Source: Riptortus pedestris (Eukaryota; Arthropoda; Insecta; Hemiptera; Alydidae). From it: a stretch of 64,000 bases of DNA. The position numbers and the translations under genes were made by a program. Location of the stretch: contig CM032230.1 of NCBI GenBank assembly GCA_019009955.1, positions 10,155,501 through 10,219,500 on the forward strand, read 5' to 3'. Shown here piece after piece: positions 22,817 through 33,010 of this stretch (its first letter is position 1; every line of letters begins with the position of its first letter). Below the pieces are notes generated by a model. The model was not told where the DNA came from and did no database searches. It saw nothing but the letters and a program-made list of their open reading frames with translations.

Positions 22817-22885
22817 CCAATGGGCATTGCTCACATCTCCGTGGAGCCTTCTTTAAAAAATATTAAGCCGGTGTGTGGGCAGTTA
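22817..22885 (+). promoter_or_regulatory. Candidate RNA polymerase II core promoter
   Basis: CCAAT at 22817-22821, an A/T box TTTAAAAAA at 22852-22860 and an initiator-like GCAGTTAG with its A at 22881. Spacings (A/T box about 29 bases and CCAAT about 64 bases upstream of that A) are those of a classical promoter. The first ATG at 22904 opens only a 16-codon frame before a stop, so a gene would need splicing that I cannot see. Chance occurrence is quite possible in AT-rich DNA. Confidence 0.2.
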
Positions 22886-22971
22886 GTTGTCTAATATTTC
22901 AAAATGGAATTGACTTGTTTTTGGATTTCAATGGACTTAGATATTATGATTTAATATCATAATTTGCTCTT

Positions 22972-23250
22972 AAAAAAGGCTATCACTCAGGGGCTAGACG
23001 AGAAGTGCGAACTACTCGTTTAATATTTGAGCTAAAAAAAATATTGTTGGACAATTGTTGAGCTTCAGTAGTTTAACAAGATTGATTCTACAATATATTT
23101 TGATACGACATATAATAATGGAGATATTTAAAATCTTCGAAATCCCCCTCTAACACCCCCCCCCCTCTTGTTCTTGGTCCGATTTCAGCCGTAAACGCTA
23201 TGCTCTTCAGTGTTGAATTAATCGCTTAAATATCGCTATGCTATTCGAAA
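22972..23250 (+). mobile_element. HLE type V2 fragment with deleted subterminal region
   Basis: Degraded 5' end TATCACTCAGGGGCTAG joins directly to the V2 body (CGAACTACTCGTTTAATATT) and runs to TTAAATATCGCTATG. The AGCAGATTTCCC/CACGTG region is missing. Confidence 0.75.
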
Positions 23251-23293
23251 TTGCTTCTTATATTCTTTTTTTTCGACAAACCATTATTATAAA

Positions 23294-23620
23294 CAGGGAT
23301 TCTCAAACTACTATTTTGGGCAAGAGACCCATTTTCCAAAATGAACTGTTCTCCCGATACAAAAGTGTAATTAATAATTATGAATGCAAATTACGTAAAA
23401 ATACTTATTAGGAAATTATTTTTTCAAAAAAAAAAACCCAAAAAATACCTTAAAATCTCAAAATAAAAATAAAAAAAAATAAAAAATTCAGAGTGATGGA
23501 TGAACTTGGTTACTTTCAACCAATCTGGCTAAATCATGTTTAATATTAGAGAGTAGCAATCTTAAATCTCCGCGTTCCTTCATTTGAAAACAGTTCCTTA
23601 GTTATGCCAAAATGTTTGTG
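23294..23620 (-). mobile_element. hAT-type element, 3' end region
   Basis: CAGGGATTCTCAAAC at 23294 has the form of a hAT terminal inverted repeat, and a transposase C-terminus on the reverse strand ends 190 bases inside it. The other terminus was not found; the element may extend to about 24000. Confidence 0.6.
23488..23601 (-). pseudogene. hAT transposase C-terminal remnant
   Basis: The reverse frame, bounded by a stop upstream, reads LRNCFQMKERGDLRL, then SNIKHDLARLV, then ESNQVHPSL and stop. The pattern (K/R)NRL...DLRL.LS.I.P.I..LV...Q.HPS at the very C-terminus is characteristic of hAT dimerisation domains of the ZBED5-like group. It is about 37 residues; the rest of the transposase is broken or absent. 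P at the usual DLR..I.P position is replaced by H. Confidence 0.6.
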
Positions 23621-24364
23621 ACCACACTGAAGTCTTTATCGTCTAAGTACGATGACAGATAGCGATAAGGTATTTTTCTGCGAACTTTTGCATCCTTGTT
23701 GACTTGTTTAGTTTTCTCTAAAAGTACAACAATGATACTTTCAACTAAAATATTAGTCATTCTTATAAAAAGTTGTTACACGTAATACATCTTATACAAC
23801 ATCTTGAAAGTTTCAAATAAAACCTTGTGTTAATTAATAGATGTCGATTTTTAGACACCCAAAATAAGTTTTCGTTTTTTCCAACTCTTGGAAAACCGAT
23901 TTCGAACACAATATTTCAATATTGATCATTTTGGGAATCTCAGATGTAAAGTCAAGTTTTTTTTCGAACAAGAACGAATATTTCGTTGCCAACAGAACAA
24001 ACACTTGGAACGTTTAATTCTTCCTTCGTTGTAGAGACGGATGTGGCAAACATGAAGGAAGATTGCTAGTGACTGGAGTATTTGCTACAAGTACCTGTTA
24101 CTAACTGCTACTATTACGGTTATTAGCCAACCCCCGTCGGTAGTCCGTCCTAGAGAGGTTATGTAACAAACACAACAGCAGACCTATTGTTCCAAAGATA
24201 ACAAATAACAAAACTGCCATACAAACAAATTGTAACTGCCTTTTTAAAACCAATGAATTCACAATATTCAATGACAGACAAAATGAAGCTACATGGTTAG
24301 ACAAATTTCATGGTCTGACACTCACGATGAGTGGTTACTTGAACTCTTCGTATGAATATTCATT
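23621..24364. other. Possible further hAT remains; otherwise unrecognised
   Basis: The region to about 24000 may be decayed hAT coding sequence but I could not align it. An ORF on the reverse strand at 24101-24304 (67 codons) encodes one strongly hydrophobic segment (FVCMAVLLFVIFGTIGLLLC), as a single membrane span would. It has no homology I know and could be chance. Confidence 0.25.
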
Positions 24365-25450
24365 TATTAGCAGATTTCCCTCAAGAGAAATCAGCTATTA
24401 AGGTCGTACTCATGACGTGATTTTCGAAACATTTCCTCAAATGCCCATCGATCCTACTCAGGAGATGACGAAAATGAGGTCCGTTCAAAATGATATATAT
24501 ATATATATATATATATTTATATTAAAGTTTAGCGGTCGCAATTATTGTTTGATTGTTACCAAACTCGATATCTAATTGTTTTATGTAAAAAGAAAGATCA
24601 AGTTCGTTAATGGCTGAAATCGGACCAGTGGGAGGGGGGTTTAGAGGGGGATTTTTGAAAATTCAAAATATCTCCGTTATTATTCGTCGGATCGAAAATT
24701 GTACAGAATAAATCCTATACAGAATATTAGCCGAGATATTTGCATTTTTGGAAGGATTTTCGAAAATTCAAAATGTCTCCGTTACTATACGTGGAATCGG
24801 AACATTTTTATTGCTTATTTACTATAAATATCGTTGTATACATTTATTCTCTATCTTGAATATTAACCGAGATATTCGTATTTCTTTTTTCAGCCTTCAG
24901 CAAACCCCCACTCCTTCTCAATTCACGTAAAGAATACTATGCTATATAATAAACCTCTTTATTCAAAGCTTAAATAACCAAATATTGTTTTCAAGCACCT
25001 TTATTATACGAGATACATGCACATATGTTCTGGTGACCACCTTCCCTCACCCTCATATCTTTTTGGACTACTAAAATTTAATTTATTGAGATAAAAATTA
25101 TTCTGATTCATTATAAATTGCAGTACTATTTATAGTAAATATTTTTCAATAAAATGAATATGTTATATTAAGATATTGATTTCAGTAATTGATTTTATTT
25201 CCGGAGAAGAATATTTATTAATATTAGATATACTATCTATCTGTTCAGCCAAACAGAGGTTGGCTAACCTGTTTTGTTTTTTACAATTCAGGCGGTTTCC
25301 GTTGGCAGGTTATTAAAATGGACTGAAAGGTTTCTCATTACCGTTTACATTTATTCACTTTGGAGTTGTTACCAAAATGTAGATTTATCTATTGTTAAAC
25401 TTCACGTGAGGAATCTGCTTAGTTTACGCAGCCCCTGCGTGACGGACTTT
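24365..25450 (-). mobile_element. HLE full copy, type V3, with internal tandem duplication
   Basis: Best full-length V3 copy. 3' end TTAGCAGATTTCCCTCAAGA at 24367-24386; (AT)n at 24494-24516; CACGTGAGGAATCTGCTTAG at 25402-25421 and CCTGCGTGACGGACT. A body segment of about 115 bases (GATTTTTGAAAATTCAAAAT... and GATTTTCGAAAATTCAAAAT...) is present twice in tandem at about 24650 and 24757. Confidence 0.9.
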
Positions 25451-25914
25451 ACCTGTTTCTGATACATCGAGCGTACTTCTATAATACTGTGTTTTCTTCC
25501 GTTGAGCCCTTGTCATAGGAATTGTCTGTTTCAATGTTATCACACCTTATTTGCGGAACAGGGAAGTGTCGGACTTGTCTTCAGATAATCCTTGCATACA
25601 GATATGCATCTTGGTCATGTAGGATGAAGGTATTTGTGACTATTGATGAGTCACTAGTGACTACAAAGTGTGACCTATCGGCGTAGGCGGACAAAGGACC
25701 TGAGCTCACCGATGCATTGATACTCTGATCCTATCGTAAATCGTCAACGCATTCTATGAGATAGTGCTCAGCATTATAAAAATAATATTCGTTAAAAATA
25801 AAATAAATAGGAAGAACTAAGCGGAAGTCATTTAGCCTTTATGGCATAAGATTTACTAACTAACCTATGGCAACAAGTACTCCAATCACCGAATAATAAT
25901 AATAATATTTTAAA
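25451..25914. other. No recognised feature
   Basis: No repeat or gene landmark seen. Confidence 0.4.
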
Positions 25915-26261
25915 AAATATGACATGAGTGAGGTTTACTAAGGGTGGAAACTTTAAAATGCAAATATCTCGGTTACTAATCAAGATAGTGAAAAAAAAGT
26001 ATTGAACCACACTTGAATTGTCATTGTTATTTTCTGCTGGTGGTGAGGGTGATTAACCTGACTTAAATGTTCAATAAGATTGGTTCTATTCACAATGTAT
26101 ACCCGATAAAGACGGAGGTATTTCAAAATATCCACCACTCAAACTATCCTCCCACACTTCCGATTTCAGGCGTTATCGAACTTGACCTTTATTTTTACAT
26201 AAAACGTTTAAACTTCGAGCTTGGTAACGATCAAACAAACCATGCATCCTCAAGAACAGAT
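25915..26261 (+). mobile_element. HLE body, left half, split by a hAT derivative
   Basis: ATGCAAATATCTCGGTTACT, GATTGGTTCTATTCAC and CGAGCTTGGTAACGATCAAA are consecutive HLE body segments. A small gap at 26005-26060 is divergent. The copy continues at 26782. Confidence 0.8.
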
Positions 26262-26775
26262 GTGGGCAACAACCGGCACGCGAGACATTTTGAAAAACCC
26301 AATTAAACAAAACTATTACCCTACTTACTCCAAATGAGGATGATGAGGAGAGGTTTGTGCGTTTGGCAGTACTTGTAAATGCGAACAGTTCTTTTCAATG
26401 ATGAAAGTTAATAAATCAAAACATCGTACAAGGCTGACTGACGATAATTTGGAAAATCCTTTTCGTCTTTGTATCAGTGGAATTAATTCAAACATCGATG
26501 GATTAGTTCCCAAAATTCAAGCTCAAGTGTTTCATTGATTTCGGTGTTGCTAATTAACTTTCGTTGTCTGTATTAATTCCAAACATTACGATTTAATTAC
26601 AATGTGTATCTATTTTTTTCATTTCATTTTGTTATTTTAATAATTTGTATTATAATTACATTGTCGTATAATTTCATATCTGATATCTATCGATTAACAC
26701 TAATTTAAAATTAACTACTTTTAAAAGCGGCCCGCGAATGTATTTGCACACTAATGTTTGACCCACAACATGTCA
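26262..26775 (+). mobile_element. hAT deletion derivative (copy B)
   Basis: Left end GATGTGGGCAACAACCGGCA and GCGAGACATTTTGAAAA; right end GCGGCCCGCGAATG...TTTGACCCACAACATG. Both have the form of hAT termini (GGGCAAAC, GGCCCGCG) in inverted orientation. Only about 60 codons of transposase remain inside. Copy C is at 60190-60675. Confidence 0.7.
26362..26538 (+). pseudogene. hAT transposase C-terminus
   Basis: An uninterrupted frame reads FGSTCKCEQFFSMMKVNKSK, then HRTRLTDDNLENPFRLCISG, then a tail ending PKIQAQVFH and stop at 26536-26538. The CEQ.FS.MK.NKS..RTRLTD..L arrangement is the conserved C-terminal dimerisation region of hAT transposases. The frame is intact over this stretch but nothing of the DDE catalytic core is present. 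Confidence 0.8.
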
Positions 26776-26781
26776 AAAACT

Positions 26782-26848
26782 CTCTCTATTTGTCTGTTAA
26801 TGCTTTAGACGTTAACAGACAAATACGTTGAGGTATATATAGTAGATA

Positions 26849-26901
<53 letters not shown>

Positions 26902-27020
26902 TTGAACGGACCATATTTTCGTCATCTCCTGGGTACGATCGATGCACATTGGGGGAAATTTGTCAAAATCGAGTCAAGAGTACGACCTCAATAGCTGATT
27001 TCCCTTAAGGTGTTGTGCTA
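26782..27020 (+). mobile_element. HLE right half with microsatellite and 3' end
   Basis: TTTGTCTGTTAATGC and GTTAACAGACAAATA form a small hairpin at 26787-26824, then (AT)n at 26853-26895, GTTGAACGGACCATATTTTC, and the 3' end CTGATTTCCCTTAAGG with a damaged right arm. It completes the copy split by the hAT derivative. Confidence 0.8.
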
Positions 27021-27404
27021 ACGCAAGGACAGTACACAGATGACTTATATTGACAAACATGTTAAATTAGCTACTAGAATTTCTAATGTTCTAAAGTTTT
27101 TATACAACAGAAAGCCAAGAGACTCCTTCCGGCTATTCTATAAGGAGTTAAAAATGACTTTTTCTTCAATATTAAGTGCCAAAAATTATCGTCTGTGAAA
27201 ATTGTATATTGTATATTTGAATACATAAAATAGGATTCAAGAATATGCTTGAAATCCCCAAATACAACATAAATATTTTCTAGAGAAGCGTTATCATATT
27301 CAGAAGTAAAAATGTTTAACGCTATGCCCAAAAATGTAATATTTAAAGAAAAGTATTCTGTGTTTAAAAATAAATGAAACAAATACATAAATTAAGATAT
27401 AGAT

Positions 27405-27518
27405 GAAACTTTGAAAGGATCTCATTTTCGTAGATAGGGTCCATGGACTTTTGAAGAACTTTTTTGAAAATCTCATTATGAGTTCAACCTCAATAGCTGA
27501 TTTCTCCTTAGGAAAATA
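27405..27518 (+). mobile_element. HLE 3'-end fragment
   Basis: TTTGAAAGGATCTCATTTTC to GATTTCTCCTTAGGAAAATA then TGCTAAAA; only the last 110 bases of the element. Confidence 0.85.
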
Positions 27519-27860
27519 TGCTAAAAAGTGCAATTAGCTTCATGTAATTTATACTTGATAACGTGAGATAAAAAATAAATTGTTAATGTGGGAACACCAT
27601 ACATAATAAATAATGTTAACAAAACAGGTTTTATGGTTTGTAATAATTCACTGAGAACAGCATAAGGAGTACTTTGTCTGAATGTTTCGCTAAGGGAATG
27701 AATGAGACTCCATCATTCGCAGAAAAAGAAAATAAAGATAGAAATGCAACCTTCACAGTTGGTTAGCTTGGAAGCGATGGATCTAGGCACCGATTCACCC
27801 ATAATACTCTAGTTCTGACAATACCTTATCACAGCCTTTACCTTATATCGATGTTTCATT
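27519..27860. other. No recognised feature
   Basis: No repeat or gene landmark seen. The segment 27021-27404 on the other side of the HLE fragment is likewise unassigned. Confidence 0.4.
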
Positions 27861-27861
27861 G

Positions 27862-28237
27862 CAAAGGGCTGCGTAAACTGAGCAGATTTCCCATACGCCG
27901 GAATATGATACGCTGATCATGTCACCATCCATTCTATATTTCTCCCTTAGTATGGACTCTATGAAAACAGGAATTAAAATTATAGGCAGTAATTATACGG
28001 TTAGTGACTGAGGTACTTGAAGTGAAAATCGGATGAGTAGAAGTGGGGGTTTCCAAAAGGCTGAAACCAAAAAAATACAAATTACCCGATTAATATTCTA
28101 GTCAGTGAAAACATATATAAAACAATATTTGTAGAAACTTAAAATTCCAACAACATTGTTTATATAAAATTTTTTGATCCGGCTCATTGTAATGGAATAT
28201 TCAATTCCACCCATTAGGAAAATTATCGTTAGATCCA
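27862..28237 (+). mobile_element. HLE type V5, interrupted on the right
   Basis: The 5' end is missing its first bases (GGGCTGCGTAAACTGAGC), then V5 body and common body to about 28200, followed by a full HLE beginning at 28239. Confidence 0.8.
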
Positions 28238-28238
28238 T

Positions 28239-28463
28239 AAAAAAGTCCGTCACGCAGGGGCTGCCTAAACTAAGCAGATTTCCGACGTATAGTAATGGAA
28301 ATATTTCGAATTTTCAAAATTATCCCCCTCTGGATGTATAAGGGCTTTCCCCTGGTCCGATTTCAGCCCCGTAAACGAACTTGATCTTTCTTTTTACATA
28401 AAACGACTAAATATAGAGTTTGGTAACGATTAAACAATAATTGCGACCGCTAGAGCGGTAACA

Positions 28464-28520
<57 letters not shown>

Positions 28521-28654
28521 TTTTGAATGGACTTCATTTTCGTCATCTCCTAGGTGGGATCGATGGACATTTGAAGAAAAATTTCGAAAATCGCGACTTA
28601 AGTATGACAGTATGACCTCAATAGCTGATTTCCCTTAAGGTAAATCTGCTAAAA
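28239..28654 (+). mobile_element. HLE deletion derivative, both ends intact (416 bp)
   Basis: Perfect 5' end AAAGTCCGTCACGCAGGGGC, then the sequence jumps from the subterminal AGCAGATTTCC directly to the middle of the body at ACGT (28285-28288). Then pyrimidine block, CGCTAGAGCGGTAACAG, (AT)n at 28470-28517, and 3' end CTGATTTCCCTTAAGG to CTGCTAAAA. A natural minimal copy: both termini, microsatellite and about half the body. Confidence 0.9.
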
Positions 28655-28734
28655 CGGTAACATTTCAAGTCTGGCGTTCATAAAATAATAATCGTGTACT
28701 TTAGAACTTATAATATTAAATGATGAATATATTT

Positions 28735-29225
28735 ACACATATCTCGTACAGGAAATGTTAAATGAAAACCGTAAATTATATTTAAGCTTTGAGTAAAGTG
28801 ATTCATGATAGAACAGCTTATTGTTAATATGACGCGAGTAGGAATAGGGTTTTCCTGAAGGCTGAAAACTATAAAATACAGAAATTTCGGTTATTATTCA
28901 AGATAAACAAAAATGCATAGAATAAGATTAATATTTAAAAAAATCAATAAGATTGGTCCTATACGATTCTTTAATCCGATGTTTAATATTGAAGATATTT
29001 GACAAATTATCCTCCACCTCTATATCGCTCCTCCTCTCACTGGTCAGATTTCAGCTACTGCCGAACTTGATCTTTAGTTTTACCTAGAACATTTAAATAT
29101 CGAGTTTTGGTAACGTTAATACAAAATAGTTTTGAAAAGATGTCTTTTTCGGCATCTCCTTGGTAGGATTGAAGGAAATTGGAAAAAAAATAATCCGTAA
29201 TTCATGAGTATAACTGCTAAAGAGT
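28735..29225 (+). mobile_element. HLE body copy, both termini decayed
   Basis: TTATTGTTAATATGACGCGA, ATTGGTCCTATACGATTC, GATCTTTAGTTTTACC and TTTTTCGGCATCTCC are in HLE order. No microsatellite and no hairpin at the 3' side; old copy. Confidence 0.75.
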
Positions 29226-29439
29226 ACCTCTGTCGGTGAGTCACACGAAAAAAATACACTGAATGTGCTTGAAGCAGCACAATAACAGCACGAGTTTAAA
29301 CCACGTAACACGATTGGCCCTGGTTGAATGAGAATACCCCCGCGGTAAGTAAAGTCCGCTTTCCTAATGTCCAACACAATAGCTCGCTTCCTAGCAGGCA
29401 CTACGTACCGTTAAAATGGAGGGTGCTGGAAATAACACG

Positions 29440-31440
29440 TTAATTTCAAGAGTTTCACGAACTTAATTCGAATAACATGCCCAGCATAGTTTTATTTTAG
29501 CGTTGCACGATAAACCACCAACTAGAGGTCACTGAAAACTTTAAATTCAAAAAGTCCGTCACACAGGGGCTACGTAAACTAGTCAGATTTCCTACGTGTG
29601 CCACGTATTTGCATTTATCTCAAAAAGTAAAAGTTCAATGAGAACAATATTTGGCATTTATAATTCAAATAATGTGATTCATAATATAACTACTTATTAT
29701 TAAAATGACATAAGTAGGAGGGGAGCGTTTACTGAGGGCGGAAAACTATAAAATGCAAATACCTCGGTTAATAATCAAGATGGTGAAAATACGTACTTAA
29801 CAACATTTATAGAACCTTAAATTTGCAATAAGATTGGTTCTATATATGTTTTCAATCCGACGCATAATTACGGAGATATTACGATTTTTTTAATTTCCTC
29901 TCCTCTAAACATCCCCCTCCCACTGGTCGGATTTCAGCCATCAACGAACTTAATCTTTCTTTTTACATAAACCGACAAATATATAGATACATGTATATAT
30001 AAAATTTTGAACGGACCTCATTTTCGTCATCTACTAGGTGGGATCGATGGACATTTGAAGGAGTTTTTCAAAAATCGCGCAGTGAGTACAACCTCAATAG
30101 CTGATTTCCGTTAAGGGAAATCTGCTAAAAAGCTTTACGAATAGCAACACATGTTTGCATAGTACAAGACATGTTTATTTAGCTTTGCACAATAACGCAC
30201 CTGAAAACGTACAATATGAACAAATAAAATCCTCATCTAGCGCGGTTAATTCAGTACAATACAACACCAGTTTATCCCGTTCAACACGAATAACACGTTC
30301 AGCACAAGTTGCATGAACGACACTTTTGAGACTTTATCTTCGTTAGCTCAACAACACACCTGAAAGCGGGCCATATTAACTATTAAAATTGAATATGCTA
30401 GCGGGGTTGACACAGTGCACCACAGCACAAGTTTAACCCTGTTAACACGAAAAGCACGTACTGCATAGGTTGCTTGGATGGCCCTTCTGAAAGTTTATCT
30501 CCTAGACCTTAGCACAATAACACACCTGAAAGCTGGCCCTAGGAACTCTTAAAGCCGTATATGCAAGCTGTGTTGAGACAGTGCAATACAACACAAGTTT
30601 AACCCACTTAACAAGAATAGCACGTTCAGAATAAGTTACTCCTATAGTTTAACACAATAACACACTTATAGCGAGTGTTAGGAACTTTTAAAATCGAATA
30701 TGCTAACGTGCTCCAGACAGTACTCTACACTCAAGTTTGTCCCACTTTACACGAATAACACGTTCATCACAAGTTGCATGAACGACCTTTCTGAGAATAT
30801 ATCTCCTAGAGCATTGTACAATAATACACCTGAAAGAGGGCCCTGGGAATTCTTAAAATCGAATATGCTAGCATGGTTTAGACAGTTCACTACAACACAA
30901 GTTTAATCCACTTTTAACAAGATCAATAAGTTCAGCACTGGTTGCTTGAATGACCCTTCTGGAAGTTCATCTCCTATATCTCAGCACAATAACACACCTG
31001 ATAGCGAGCGTGAGGAACTTAGAAATTCGAATATACTAGCTTGGTCGAGACAGTACTCTACACTCATGTTTATCCCGCTTTACGCTAATAACACTTTCAG
31101 CACAAGTTGCATGAATGGCCTCTCTGAGAATATATCTCCTAGAGCATAGCACAATAATACACCTGAAAGGGGGCCCTGGGAATTCTTAAAATCGAATATG
31201 CTATCATGGTTTAGACAGTTCACTACAACACAAGTTTAATCCACTTTTAACAAGACCAGTAAGTTGAACACAGGTTGCTTGAACGACCCTTCTGAAAGTT
31301 TATCTTCTGTAGCTTAGCACAATAACACACTTGACAGCAGGCCTTAACATCGAATATGCTAGGGGATTGAGATACAGCTAATACACAAGTTTAACCCAGG
31401 AATAGCAAGTTGAACATGGGTTTCATGAATATCCCTTAAT
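29440..31440. repeat. Tandem satellite-like array, monomer about 165 bp, interrupted by an HLE
   Basis: A landmark of the type AGCACAATAACACACCTGAA begins near 30188, 30347, 30512, 30654, 30818, 30983, 31148 and 31317 (spacings 159, 165, 142, 164, 165, 165, 169). Other shared segments are AACACAAGTTTAA, CACGAATAACACGTTCAGCA and GTTGCATGAACGACC. A degraded monomer at 29440-29548 lies left of the HLE insertion (29549-30130). Monomers 30654-30982 and 30983-31316 match as pairs, a dimeric higher-order arrangement of about 330 bp. ORFs inside are not conserved between monomers. Confidence 0.9.
29549..30130 (+). mobile_element. HLE full copy without expanded microsatellite, inserted in the satellite
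   Basis: 5' end AAAAAGTCCGTCACACAGGG; body beginning CACGTATTTGCATTTATCTC; only a short mixed AT segment (29985-30002) at the microsatellite position; 3' end CTGATTTCCGTTAAGGGAAA, TCTGCTAAAA. Flanks on both sides are satellite sequence. Confidence 0.9.
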
Positions 31441-31560
31441 ATACCCGAAGAGCTAAGACGCGATGACGATGTAAACAAATAACAGCGAGCTAAGTTAGAT
31501 CTGTCAACAGAGATATCAACAAGGTTTGAGTGACAGTTCTAATGACAGTAAAAAGCGGGA

Positions 31561-31606
31561 ACAGGTGGTGAGCAGTCACCTGTAGAAAATCCTGGCTCTT
31601 TAAATA
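31561..31606. promoter_or_regulatory. Paired E-box inverted repeat beside an A/T box
   Basis: ACAGGTG (31561-31567) and CACCTGT (31577-31583) form an inverted pair of CANNTG sites, 9 bases apart, followed by TTTAAATA at 31599-31606. It lies just outside the satellite in sequence without repeat landmarks. Suggestive of regulatory DNA only; no gene is visible downstream. Confidence 0.2.
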
Positions 31607-31857
31607 CACCCAGCTGATTGGTATATTTATACAGCTTGTCCTAAATACAGGAATCGGCTAATCCCTATTTATCCCCCGCGAAAGTCGCCTTCATTCACAA
31701 GTGTATCTCCCATTCACAAACACTAGCCTGGTCTAGAGAAAAAACTCATTCATTGATAACGGGAAATTTGTTTGTAAAAAGCCTACGTTAATCTTGCACT
31801 GTAATTAGTACACTGAGCTTTTTGCAACAGTCGTCAGATAATTTATTACTGTAATTA

Positions 31858-32338
31858 GAAAGGTCCGTCACGCAGGGTCAACGTAAACTAAGCAGATTTC
31901 CCAAAAACTGGTGCGACACACTAGTGAACAAGAAAGTACTAATAACTCGCCTAATAATTGAATTAAGAGAAAATGTGTAGTAATTGTAGAACATCAATAG
32001 CTTAACAAGACTTGTCCTATCACACGTTTCGATGCGACTCATAGTAACGGAGATATTTTGAATTTTCAAATTCCCCTTCCCTAAACTCCCCTCTATATTT
32101 CGGGTCTAATTTCATCCATTAACTAATGTGATCTTTAGTGTTGAATAAAACAGTTAAATATCGACTATGGCACAGCACAAATAAACATTTTCGTGGTAAG
32201 AACGTAAAATCTGATATTTCAAATTTCAAAATTTGTCCCATTTCAGCCATTAATAACTTGGAATTTAGTTTTCCATGAAACACTTATACATATATCGAGT
32301 TGGATACGATCAAACAAATATTACGACTTCTAGAGCGT

Positions 32339-32373
<35 letters not shown>

Positions 32374-32431
32374 AGGCTGACCCAAACGGGTACCCTCAAA
32401 ATGGGGGCAGCTTGTTATTTGATTTTGATTA

Positions 32432-32480
<49 letters not shown>

Positions 32481-32591
32481 AAAATTTGTCATCTCCTGGG
32501 TTCGATCGAAGAACATTTGAAGAATTTTTTTGAAAATCCCGTCAGAGTACGATCTCAATAGCTGATTTACCTTAGGGAAAATCAGCTAAAA
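31858..32591 (+). mobile_element. HLE full copy, type V2 (734 bp)
   Basis: 5' end AAGGTCCGTCACGCAGGG, AGCAGATTTCCC, V2 body, then directly the last part of the common body, CTAGAGCGTTAACACAC, (AC)n at 32341-32370, (AT)n at about 32431-32476, and 3' end CTGATTTACCTTAGGGAAAA then TCAGCTAAAA. The middle of the common body is missing, so this is a V2/common fusion. Confidence 0.9.
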
Positions 32592-32632
32592 TCTTAGGAA
32601 ACATAGGATTCCCTGTTTTCATAATAAGAGTT

Positions 32633-32825
32633 ATTAATTATTATTTATTAACGTCCACTTTTGCTACTAAGGTTAATTCAGATGCGTTATTTACAGGTTA
32701 CCATCTTTTTATAGCCAGGGTAGGACTAGGATTTTATTTAATGAGTGTGTGGCTAAATTAATTCCTATTGCCCAGACAGGAATCAAACACGGCTCTTTAG
32801 TTTTACTATGTGAGATTAATGTGTG
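32633..32825 (-). mobile_element. tRNA-SINE, reverse, decayed
   Basis: TTAACGTCCACTTTTGCTAC, ACAGGTTACCATC, GATTTTATTTAATGAG and CTATTGCCCAGACAGGAATC follow SINE order. Confidence 0.75.
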
Positions 32826-33010
32826 AATTATTTATTAACGATGTGCTATTGAGGCTAATAGGGACGGGTTATCTACCTGTTACCAACCTTTTCTAGCAAG
32901 GGGAAGATTACATTTAGTAAGTTCTCCACTAAATAGACTACAATTGCCCACACGGGCTTATTTTACCAATTTTAATAAAACTAACGCCTTAACTCACATG
33001 GGAATGTTTG
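32826..33010 (-). mobile_element. tRNA-SINE, reverse, second copy in tandem
   Basis: TTATTTATTAACGATG, AATAGGGACGGGTTATCTAC, CCTTTTCTAGC and CAATTGCCCACACGGG; ends in ACTAACGCCTTAACTCACAT (tRNA-like head). It is directly behind the first copy. Confidence 0.75.

Noticed and set aside
24101..24304. Small membrane protein gene
   Set aside because: One hydrophobic stretch in AT-rich DNA is expected by chance; nothing else supports a gene.
30700..31149. Two similar small ORFs in the satellite as a gene family
   Set aside because: They lie in equivalent monomers of a tandem repeat and the frame is not kept in the remaining monomers.
30188..31430. CRISPR-like array
   Set aside because: The period is 165 bp with whole-unit similarity and no short repeat/unique spacer pattern; this is a eukaryotic tandem repeat.
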